Positions 1 to 6,171 of a stretch of DNA of 21,220 bases are shown piece by piece. The translations under genes were made by a program, and so were the position numbers. A model generated the notes under the pieces. It saw nothing but the letters and a program-made list of their open reading frames with translations. It was not told the DNA's origin and made no database searches. Each line of letters opens with the position of its first letter. Within the stretch, counting starts at the first letter, position 1. Source of the stretch: a virus. The DNA is taken from positions 1-21,220 of IMG/VR virus record IMGVR_UViG_3300020121_000266. One strand, given 5' to 3'.

Positions 1-195
1 CAACGACCCGTAAGCGGCAGACCTGCCACCCGGATGCGTCGACCAATGTATGCCGTCATTGGAGGTGTAGTAATTGCTGAGATAGTTCTGAATAGCGCCT
101 TGGGTGTCGCCCGCCATCCAGAAGACTTTCTTTTCCCTCTGCCATTTGATGTCGACAATGCGTTCGAAGAAATCTTCATAGAAAGGATCCGGCAT
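1..195 (-). CDS. probable beta-propeller virion protein, N-terminal part (cut by window edge)
   Basis: The first 65 residues of a minus-strand gene are visible; the rest lies beyond base 1. The ATG at 195-193 overlaps the TGA of the upstream gene by one base (TGATG), like most junctions here. The N-terminus is MPDPFYEDFFERIVDIKW, followed by a segment with YYTSNDGIHWS. That stretch resembles the Ser-x-Asp-Gly-x-x-Trp turns of BNR/Asp-box and WD-like beta-propellers, as in sialidase-fold proteins and many phage tail proteins. A virion or tail role is inferred from position after the tail genes. With a single turn visible, the fold is a guess. Confidence 0.6.
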   Translation of the reverse strand, partial: MPDPFYEDFFERIVDIKWQREKKVFWMAGDTQGAIQNYLSNYYTSNDGIHWSTHPGGRSAAYGSL

Positions 196-632
196 CAGCC
201 ATCCAGTTTTTTGGTATAGGACCACTTGAAATCAGGGTCCTCTTGGGTGCGGTTCTGGAATGTGACCGAGTTGATGCGAACGACATAGGCGCGCTGGAAT
301 CTGTGCAAGCCGCCCTCGAGTTTCTTGTCCTTGTGATAAACAAACCCGATCGCCACCTGCTTGCCGACCTGCACCCACTCCGGGTATTGCGAATAATATT
401 TGTCGCCTTTTTTCTTGTACTTGTAACTGTATTTCGTCGACGTTGAGATGTTGTTGACCGTGCGCTGGCCCGTGAAGGTACGCAGCGCCTCTCGCAACAT
501 ATTGACAGCATTGATCAAGGACGGCAGGTCATACGCCAGTGGCGCCGTTGGGGACGTCGGTCCGGCGGAATAATTGCCCTTGCGAAAGCTGGGATCCTGG
601 CCATGACTTATTGGACAAACTGGTGCTGTCAT
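195..632 (-). CDS. tandem paralogue C of an APxCPxS-motif phage protein
   Basis: A 145-residue protein of unknown function, third in a row of three related genes. I chose the ATG at 632, which shares its A with the preceding TGA; a GTG one codon upstream is also possible. It starts MTAPVCPISHGQ, matching the start of its two upstream neighbours (AP.CPVS). A helix-like segment follows with DLPSLINAVNMLREAL and then TVNN, equivalent to DLRSAINALN and DLSSAINAANYLRQLL in the neighbours. The C-terminal half is Lys/Tyr-rich and predicted beta by eye. There is no signal peptide or membrane segment. Position between tail genes suggests a minor virion component; this is inference. Confidence 0.8.
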   Translation of the reverse strand: MTAPVCPISHGQDPSFRKGNYSAGPTSPTAPLAYDLPSLINAVNMLREALRTFTGQRTVNNISTSTKYSYKYKKKGDKYYSQYPEWVQVGKQVAIGFVYHKDKKLEGGLHRFQRAYVVRINSVTFQNRTQEDPDFKWSYTKKLDG

Positions 633-1117
633 CACCCCACCTTCGGACCACCGACTGGCTCGCCTTCACCTTTGTCGCCGTATTCCCAGATCATGTATGA
701 CTTCCAGCCCTTGTCGTACCAGACCATGCGCTCGATCCGCTCCATGACGACCCAGACTTGCTTGTCCTCCTTGCCGTCGGCGGTGGTGCCATAATATTTG
801 TATTTCTGCCGGACCCGTTTCTTTTTCTGCTCGACCCAATGTGCAGCCGTGTTCTTGAACTTGTCCGGTGCTACCGATACTGAATACTTGAATTGAGTAC
901 GGGTTTTGACGTTATTGCGAGTCTGGATGTTGTTGATCTGCGAGAGAAGTTGGCGCAGGTAATTGGCGGCATTGATGGCCGATGACAGATCATACGCATG
1001 CGGAATAGCCGGACGCTTGAGCTGTGGCCGGCCGCGATTGAATGGCGACTGCGGTCCTGACGGCTCATCATGTGAAACCGGACAAGTCGGTGCAACATCT
1101 GAAAAATAAAGCGGCAC
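632..1117 (-). CDS. tandem paralogue B of an APxCPxS-motif phage protein
   Basis: About 161 residues, no recognised function. The start is uncertain. A GTG at 1123 overlaps the upstream TGA (GTGA), but the GGAG Shine-Dalgarno sits seven bases before a second GTG at 1117, so I prefer 1117. Near the N-terminus SDVAPTCPVSHDEP repeats the APxCPVS motif of both neighbours, and DLSSAINAANYLRQLLSQ matches their DLxSxINAxN segment. The C-terminal half is basic and aromatic (many K, Y, W), with VWVVMERIERMVWYDKGW, and ends in a short Gly/Pro tail. It lies in the compact tail-gene run; a small virion or tail-tip part is plausible but unproven. Confidence 0.78.
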   Translation of the reverse strand: MPLYFSDVAPTCPVSHDEPSGPQSPFNRGRPQLKRPAIPHAYDLSSAINAANYLRQLLSQINNIQTRNNVKTRTQFKYSVSVAPDKFKNTAAHWVEQKKKRVRQKYKYYGTTADGKEDKQVWVVMERIERMVWYDKGWKSYMIWEYGDKGEGEPVGGPKVG

Positions 1118-1119
1118 CG

Positions 1120-1545
1120 TCACTCTCCATAGCGCAAACGATAGGCCGTATTGGCATTGTAAAAAGTGACCGATGTCAACACCTTGACCTCGATGGATTG
1201 CCCTGGATCGTCGGGATTGATGATACTGCGAGTCGCGTAAACCCGACTCTCCTCGAGCCAGTCGGTATGGTAATAATTAGGGTTATAGTCCTGCCCGTTA
1301 TCGGTCTCGGATATCGAGGTCGATGTCGAAGTCTTGTTATTGTTGACGGTCGATGTACGCATGATGTCCGAGACCATGTGGGACATGATGTTGAGGGCGT
1401 TGATCGCCGACCGTAGGTCAGTAGCACGCGGCGGCAGCTCGAGTATGGTCTTGGGGCGATGCCACGGATCGCCCTTGAGCAGCACTCGGGCACCGGGAAT
1501 CGGCTGACCATAACTGACGGGACAAAAGGGTGCGACTTCGGTCAT
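1120..1545 (-). CDS. tandem paralogue A of an APxCPxS-motif phage protein
   Basis: A 141-residue protein of unknown function. The ATG at 1545 overlaps the TGA of the 764-residue tail gene (ATGA), which supports this start over longer in-frame options reaching 1623. The N-terminus MTEVAPFCPVSYGQPIPGA carries the Cys-containing motif shared with the next two genes. ATDLRSAINALNIMSHMV is the conserved helical segment, followed by TSTVNNNKTSTSTS. The C-terminal part (VLTSVTFYNANTAYRLRYG) resembles the RINSVTFQNRT region of paralogue C. The trio probably arose by tandem duplication and then diverged strongly. A structural role is inferred from neighbours only. Confidence 0.8.
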   Translation of the reverse strand: MTEVAPFCPVSYGQPIPGARVLLKGDPWHRPKTILELPPRATDLRSAINALNIMSHMVSDIMRTSTVNNNKTSTSTSISETDNGQDYNPNYYHTDWLEESRVYATRSIINPDDPGQSIEVKVLTSVTFYNANTAYRLRYGE

Positions 1546-3836
1546 ACTTGCGACAGCTCCTTCACGCTCGTTGCCACCTGCATATTGGAGATCACTACCC
1601 GCCCCTCCAGCTCGAACTGCCAAGATTCGGCTTTGATGCCGCTGAAGATCCGAAGCAGCTCCCCGCTAGTTCGAATCTCGCGAGTGGTCCAGATGTCGCC
1701 GTCGACATAAATACGAACGATCCCATATTGGTTGCTCCCTAATACCAGCTGCGGAAAAGTAGTGTCCCGCGTCGGTAACTGAGGCGGCGTGGTGCCGGGC
1801 ACCTCGAACCAGATCCTTAATGCCTCGAAATTGCGTCTGGCCTGCTGCTGGTAGGTCTTGGACCGCCAGAGATACGGCACAATCACCGGATTCTGGTCGG
1901 TGAAATCATACTGATAGATGCCGCCGTTCTGGATCAGCAGCCCGATGCCGGTCCAGGGATCGATCTCAACATTCTCGATATTGAACCCGTTCGGTGAAGT
2001 GAGAATATTGAAGCCCAACCGGTGGCCGCCGGCCTGCGGCCAGATGGTGAAAGAGGTCTTGTCCTCAGTCGACAGCTCGACCGTGAACCCATCCAGGATT
2101 GCACCACCATCAATCGAACCAAAAGCGAAATAAGACGAAGCGTGTTTGATCGCCCGCACCTTGTAATGCGGCGTCAGCTTTTGCCATTTCTCTCGGGTGA
2201 TCCAGCCCTCGGTGGTGTTCAGGCCGGCACCGGACTGACTGATCTGAATCAAGCCATTCTGAGAAATATAGAGCACTGCGGTGTCGGTGGCGACGATCGA
2301 CCCCCGGTGTAGGCAGGGCTCCGTCAAATTGATCTTGGTCAGCGCCATCGACGCCGGGTTGATGCCGTTGACCAAGTACGGCGTTCCCTGAGTACAAGCC
2401 ACAATCGACTGCGCGGCCACACCGAGACCGACAATGGGAAACTCCGTTGTAATGACGTAGCCCGGAGGCCAAGCATGCGGTCGATAAGCTTCTGAGAACC
2501 AGATTTCGTTGGAGCGGAAGCCTACCGCAATGCCGTTAGGGAAAGCCAAGATCTCCTGCAAATCCTCCGGCGGCGGGAACCAGTATAGCGAGACCATCTG
2601 CTCGTTGAGCGCCACCTGATCATCCGGGTTGGTATCGACATAGACCCCTTGGCTGACCGGAATCTCGGCAACCAGAAAATAGGTCCCCATGCCAGCCTGA
2701 TTGGAGATGGTGCGGTAAATCCTGGTCTTGGTGATGTTGCGCTTGGCCTGCTTGACCAGCCCATCGGCCGGGTCGACATAATCGTTGCCGAGATTCTCCG
2801 GCTCCGGCTGGAACAGCGTGATGGTCCAGACGGCGTTGGACCAGCCATTCACCACCACGGGATCGCTAGGCGGACCTTCCTCGTCATACTCGGTAACCCA
2901 AGTATAGACATAGCCACGGGCTTCAAAGATCGAGGCCCCGACCAGATTACCCCAAATCTGGAACGTCGGCGTCGTTGCCACGGATCCGGCATTGAGCGGA
3001 TCCGGCGCGCCGTTGGAAAAAGTCGCCGGATAACCCATGCCTTGCGTGGCGTTGTTAGCCGTCGGCAGATAGAACGACGCATCGGTCATAATCCCAAGCC
3101 AATAGGTGGTGTTGGAAATCACCGACACCCCATTTGTAAAAACTGCCGTTTGGGTCGTTAACGACAAATCCGCTGCTGTTGCTGCCGTAGCACCCAGCAT
3201 CTCGTAGGGCTTGCCATTGAGATCGCTGTAGACCACCCCCATGAAATTGAGACCGCCGCTGGCCTGCGGATTGAAAGAAATACTCTCGATGATCATCGAC
3301 CCCGACGGTACGATCGGCACCAGGGTGATGTGGTGACCGGGAACGTACTGATTGCCAATATTGGATACATCGAGATTAGGGAACCCGACCGGGATGGTGT
3401 CACCGCCCCCGGCCACCGTGACACCCGGCGTACAACCCGACGACGGCACCCCCAAGTTCCAGGCATGCTGGCCGTCGGCGATCCGCTGATAGGTGTTGTA
3501 TTTTGGCACGTCGGTCGGGGAGGCGAAGTAATACCGCTGGAACTGATCCTGCACCACCGGAGAGTGCATCACCGTGGTGTCGGGATCCGGAAACTCGAGC
3601 CAGTAACAGTCATCTGCCGTGATCAAGGTATTACGGGTGACGTTGTTGGGGATCCTATAGGCGTACTTGGCGGTCGTATCCTTCAATGCCCGCAGCAACT
3701 TAGGCTGTCGCCAACCGGTGAGGACGCCGGCGTAGAGATAGCAGTTGATCGAGTAGTCCGCCTGCCCTTCCGGCAGCAGACGGGTATCCCAGGCAGGGAG
3801 CTGACCGCCAAATTTGTCCAGTTTGAGTGCGGTCAT
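1542..3836 (-). CDS. large tail / packaged-DNA-stabilisation-type virion protein
   Basis: A 764-residue protein, the largest after the fibre gene. Its N-terminus (LDKFGGQLPAWDTRLLP, then a segment ending in GWRQPKLL) fits a family I associate with podovirus-type tail proteins located downstream of neck and fibre genes. Functionally these may compare with P22 tail accessory or nozzle (gp10-like) proteins; that link is from memory. The body is rich in beta-type segments and Trp/Gly turns. Around residue 310 YVYTWVTEYDEEGPPSDP resembles a fibronectin-like strand pair. There is no signal peptide or membrane helix. The ATG at 3836 overlaps the stop of the 28-residue mini-gene (ATGA). Structural role fairly sure; exact position in the tail is not. 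Confidence 0.8.
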   Translation of the reverse strand: MTALKLDKFGGQLPAWDTRLLPEGQADYSINCYLYAGVLTGWRQPKLLRALKDTTAKYAYRIPNNVTRNTLITADDCYWLEFPDPDTTVMHSPVVQDQFQRYYFASPTDVPKYNTYQRIADGQHAWNLGVPSSGCTPGVTVAGGGDTIPVGFPNLDVSNIGNQYVPGHHITLVPIVPSGSMIIESISFNPQASGGLNFMGVVYSDLNGKPYEMLGATAATAADLSLTTQTAVFTNGVSVISNTTYWLGIMTDASFYLPTANNATQGMGYPATFSNGAPDPLNAGSVATTPTFQIWGNLVGASIFEARGYVYTWVTEYDEEGPPSDPVVVNGWSNAVWTITLFQPEPENLGNDYVDPADGLVKQAKRNITKTRIYRTISNQAGMGTYFLVAEIPVSQGVYVDTNPDDQVALNEQMVSLYWFPPPEDLQEILAFPNGIAVGFRSNEIWFSEAYRPHAWPPGYVITTEFPIVGLGVAAQSIVACTQGTPYLVNGINPASMALTKINLTEPCLHRGSIVATDTAVLYISQNGLIQISQSGAGLNTTEGWITREKWQKLTPHYKVRAIKHASSYFAFGSIDGGAILDGFTVELSTEDKTSFTIWPQAGGHRLGFNILTSPNGFNIENVEIDPWTGIGLLIQNGGIYQYDFTDQNPVIVPYLWRSKTYQQQARRNFEALRIWFEVPGTTPPQLPTRDTTFPQLVLGSNQYGIVRIYVDGDIWTTREIRTSGELLRIFSGIKAESWQFELEGRVVISNMQVATSVKELSQV

Positions 3837-3919
3837 TTGAAGGTCGCCTTCGAAACCGGGAATACCTCGTTCATGCCGGGGTTGGGATAATAAACCGGAT
3901 CGACGGTCCAGGGGACCAT
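3833..3919 (-). CDS. 28-residue mini-gene, translationally coupled to the tail gene
   Basis: A very short reading frame that fills the otherwise empty space between the coiled-coil gene and the 764-residue tail gene. It encodes 28 residues beginning MVPWTVDPVYYPNPGMNEV and ending FPVSKATFK. Its TGA overlaps the tail-gene ATG in the ATGA manner used throughout the window, and GGGGTGAT (3930-3937) upstream could serve as ribosome-binding site. The aromatic, Pro-rich content looks like real protein rather than noise. Function unknown. It might be an independent micro-protein, or the remnant or extension of the upstream gene in another frame (see findings). Confidence 0.6.
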   Translation of the reverse strand: MVPWTVDPVYYPNPGMNEVFPVSKATFK

Positions 3920-3929
3920 GTAGCCGATA

Positions 3930-4328
3930 TCACCCCGCCTTTTTTTCCCCCGCCGCCTCGCGTGCGGCTTGCGCAGCAATGGCCTGATTACGTTCCATCT
4001 CGGCCTGGGCCTTGGCCACCGCAGCCCTGCCGGCCTCCTGTTCGGCCTCGAACTGCTTCTGCAGACCCTCGGTTCTGACGATCGGATCCGCCGTCTCTTT
4101 TGTCTTTAGCTTCTCGCTCTCTTCCCGCATCTGTCTGATACGGTCGAGCAATTGCTCGCGAGTCTCGTTAGCCTTCGGCAGGCCGTGGAAATTAGCGATT
4201 TCCTGGTTTTCGGCCTGACGGGCATCCTCGGCCTCGATATCCTTCTGACGCTCGAGATTTTCATTGCGGATCTTGGCCTTGTCAGCTTCACGCTGGGTAG
4301 TCGAATCGAACTCTTTCTTAACAGTCAT
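3930..4328 (-). CDS. small charged coiled-coil protein
   Basis: A 132-residue protein, almost entirely helical and rich in E, K, A, Q and R, with long coiled-coil stretches (for example REQLLDRIRQMREESEKL and KAQAEMERNQAIAAQAAREA). It could act as a tail or fibre assembly factor, a chaperone or a minor virion rod; no specific family is recognised. Start: ATG at 4328 behind AGGAG, nine bases after the TAG of the upstream gene and in the same frame as it. The gene ends with an A7 tract giving EKKAG before TGA. The tract contains the heptamer A-AAA-AAG in zero-frame register, so an alternative C-terminus by slippage, or a homopolymer sequencing error, is possible. Confidence 0.8.
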   Translation of the reverse strand: MTVKKEFDSTTQREADKAKIRNENLERQKDIEAEDARQAENQEIANFHGLPKANETREQLLDRIRQMREESEKLKTKETADPIVRTEGLQKQFEAEQEAGRAAVAKAQAEMERNQAIAAQAAREAAGEKKAG

Positions 4329-4337
4329 CAGGCTCTC

Positions 4338-4730
4338 CTATTGTGCCACACCGCTGAAAATGACGGTGTCGTGCTTGATGTTACCGAGGCTGTCGGTCAT
4401 CGTCAGCGTCAGTTTGGTGCGTTCGTTGACGGCACCCCCAACCAGAGGAAACACGACGTCGTTGCCAAGAATTTCCGGAGTGCCGACGGTATAAATCGAA
4501 GACGACGAAGCGATGTCGATGTGCTCGATGGTGGCGGTATTGGCCAACCAATTATCGTAGGTAACAGTCCAAACCTTGGTGTCGCCTTCGGTGTGTGGCT
4601 TGCTGGCTAGAAGAGGCATGTCCGTCACCTCGATTACACGAATTTCCGCCGGGACCTCGATCGTCCGGGATTCCTTGGGTACGACCAGAAGCCGATCTTC
4701 CTCCGGTACGACAATGATGTTGTCGTCCAT
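4338..4730 (-). CDS. fibre/tail adaptor-like protein with VPxExRxIxV repeats
   Basis: A 130-residue protein. I start at the ATG at 4730 (MDDNIIVVPEEDRLLVV), five bases after the upstream TGA; a longer in-frame start at 4775 would overlap the previous gene. The N-terminal 40 residues repeat a hydrophobic-charged unit: VVPEEDRLLVV, VPKESRTIEV, VPAEIRVIEV. The C-terminal part (TVTYDNWLANTATIEHID, then TLTMTDSLGNIKHD) looks like the small Ig-like beta domain of phage fibre-tail adaptor proteins, a family I recall in similar phages. It probably helps attach or space fibres on the tail. Its stop is TAG in the context TAGGAG, in frame with the next gene. Confidence 0.78.
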   Translation of the reverse strand: MDDNIIVVPEEDRLLVVPKESRTIEVPAEIRVIEVTDMPLLASKPHTEGDTKVWTVTYDNWLANTATIEHIDIASSSSIYTVGTPEILGNDVVFPLVGGAVNERTKLTLTMTDSLGNIKHDTVIFSGVAQ

Positions 4731-4735
4731 CCGAT

Positions 4736-5413
4736 TCACCCTATGATCATCCCAACAGCGGTCGCCGGCAGCCAAGCTTTCGGAGTGTAGGTGATAATGA
4801 TCACTCCGTCACCGCCAATACCGTTACCTTGCGTAGTCCCAGAAACCGTCCCAGCACCGCCGCCACCGCCACCGTATCTGCCGCCATTACCGCCCTTTCC
4901 ACTGCGTCCACCGCCCCCGCCGCTGCCGCAGCCATGGGTAGCGTCCCACTGTGTACCGTTATTGCCGTTAGCGGTTTCGTTGGCTTGACCTGTGCCGCCA
5001 CTGTCCGCCGCACCACCATAAGCCGCACCAGTCGGAGGACCGCCAGCGGCACTGTTGCCACCCACTTGACCAGCACCATGCGGACCTGCCGCACCGCCAC
5101 CGCCAGCACCGTTAACGCCGACCTGATAAGGTGCAGTACCGCCGTCACCGCCCGCAAAACCGGTGGGATAAAATCTGTAGCCACCCCTTCCGGCGACTTG
5201 GGCGACCGTACCTCCAGGGCTATTTCCAGCTTCCGCCGAGACTATGTTCGGCCCGCTGGCAATGGGGCTACTTGTTGAGCCAAAGTTGGTAGCAGTACTG
5301 GCTCCGGCAATTTGACCGGGACCTGGAATGTAACACGACACTGGAAAGGTCGGGTTCAAATTGGTGCCCTTGGCGTAAGCGCCACCACCGCCACCGCATC
5401 CACCAAATGCCAT
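4736..5413 (-). CDS. Gly-rich tail/fibre protein, C-terminal section
   Basis: 225 residues, extremely Gly-rich: several runs of five to seven Gly, GGNGGRYGGGGGGAG, and a closing strand DGVIIITYTP. This composition is typical of Gly-rich tail and fibre proteins (polyglycine-II-like shafts or tips). The ATG at 5413 follows AGGAG by seven bases, so it can be translated on its own. However, the upstream gene (5423-5734) is in the same frame, separated only by one TAG and three codons. The two halves together match the layout I know for single Gly-rich phage proteins, in which a VPxxWN...IExIGGGG segment runs directly into GGGGGAYxK. The unit is therefore probably a split or readthrough gene. Confidence 0.82.
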   Translation of the reverse strand: MAFGGCGGGGGAYAKGTNLNPTFPVSCYIPGPGQIAGASTATNFGSTSSPIASGPNIVSAEAGNSPGGTVAQVAGRGGYRFYPTGFAGGDGGTAPYQVGVNGAGGGGAAGPHGAGQVGGNSAAGGPPTGAAYGGAADSGGTGQANETANGNNGTQWDATHGCGSGGGGGRSGKGGNGGRYGGGGGGAGTVSGTTQGNGIGGDGVIIITYTPKAWLPATAVGMIIG

Positions 5414-5422
5414 GCTGTGCTC

Positions 5423-5734
5423 CTATGGCGAAACGCCCTGACTGGTACCATAACCACCACTGCCGATGCATTCGACAGTGTTGTTGGTTGGATCCCAGTT
5501 GCCTGGATCGGGGAAGGTGAATGGCGTATCTTTCGCAATCAGGAAAATTTGCGTTGGCGTGACCTGTTCCGTCGGCACATCGCGTTGCAGCTTGATCAGT
5601 TCGACCGTCTCGCCACCGCGCTTCAGCAACAGCCAGCATGGATTGTCCAGCTCGCTGTCGAGGCCCGGATAGATGGTGGCGTAGACCTCCTTGGTCTGCG
5701 CATTGCGAATCACGCCGATGAAATTGCTCATCAT
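5423..5734 (-). CDS. N-terminal section of Gly-rich tail/fibre protein, ends at amber codon
   Basis: 103 residues ([20 protein letters not shown] onward) with a compact N-terminal domain and then [19 protein letters not shown] and [13 protein letters not shown] before TAG. The first of two adjacent ATG codons overlaps the upstream TGA. The [11 protein letters not shown] segment is what normally introduces a long Gly-rich domain, yet translation stops just as it begins and the Gly-rich part resumes in the same frame at 5413. The N-terminal domain probably anchors the fibre to the tail, by analogy with similar proteins. Either an amber readthrough or a gene fission would explain the arrangement. 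Confidence 0.8.
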   Translation of the reverse strand: MMSNFIGVIRNAQTKEVYATIYPGLDSELDNPCWLLLKRGGETVELIKLQRDVPTEQVTPTQIFLIAKDTPFTFPDPGNWDPTNNTVECIGSGGYGTSQGVSP

Positions 5735-6171
5735 GCCCTCGTCGCCAAAATGGTGATACCGAGATCGGCCAAAGTCGCATCCTGGGTGGACGGCGCGACC
5801 AGTTGCAAAGTGTCACCCACGGCCAGTGCACCGCCGCTCCCTGACAACGTAAACACGGTCCTGGATCCTGCCGTCGCCACGATGGTGCCGATCGCCGTGG
5901 TGTTGCCGCCGCTGATCTTATTGAGTGTGAACGTTGCCGCAGCTGTCGCTGCCACACTGGCATAACCCACGGTGCCGACCAATCCGGCGGGGATATTCAG
6001 CGGCATCGCGATCGGCACGATGGTGGCGGCACCGGCCGCCGGCTTGCTTGGCAGTGGAAACACGATCAATAGTGGTGCCAGCAGCTGGTTCTGCCCCCAC
6101 TTTTCACCATCCCAGGTGTAACCTTGGTAGACTTGGCCGACGGTAGGAGCGTTGGGGAAATCGAATGCCAT
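5731..6171 (-). CDS. small tail/fibre-associated protein (PTVGQ..YTWDG N-terminus)
   Basis: A 146-residue protein. Its start [16 protein letters not shown] is followed by [11 protein letters not shown]. This short module is widespread at the N-terminus of phage tail and fibre proteins and probably mediates attachment. The rest is Ala/Thr/Gly-rich and beta-like ([32 protein letters not shown]), reminiscent of small head domains that bear on particle surfaces. The ATG at 6171 overlaps the TAA of the giant collagen-like fibre gene (TAATG), so translation is probably coupled to it. It could be a fibre tip, a fibre chaperone or a decoration protein; the sequence does not settle which. Confidence 0.8.
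   Translation of the reverse strand: MAFDFPNAPTVGQVYQGYTWDGEKWGQNQLLAPLLIVFPLPSKPAAGAATIVPIAMPLNIPAGLVGTVGYASVAATAAATFTLNKISGGNTTAIGTIVATAGSRTVFTLSGSGGALAVGDTLQLVAPSTQDATLADLGITILATRA

Noticed and set aside
1546-1623. Longer start for the first of the three tandem paralogues
   Set aside because: It would read through the end of the 764-residue gene; the ATG at 1545 gives the conserved N-terminus and the usual ATGA overlap.
5268-5963. A 231-codon minus-strand frame rich in R, Q and W
   Set aside because: It overlaps two better-supported coupled genes in another frame and has no family-like pattern or start context.
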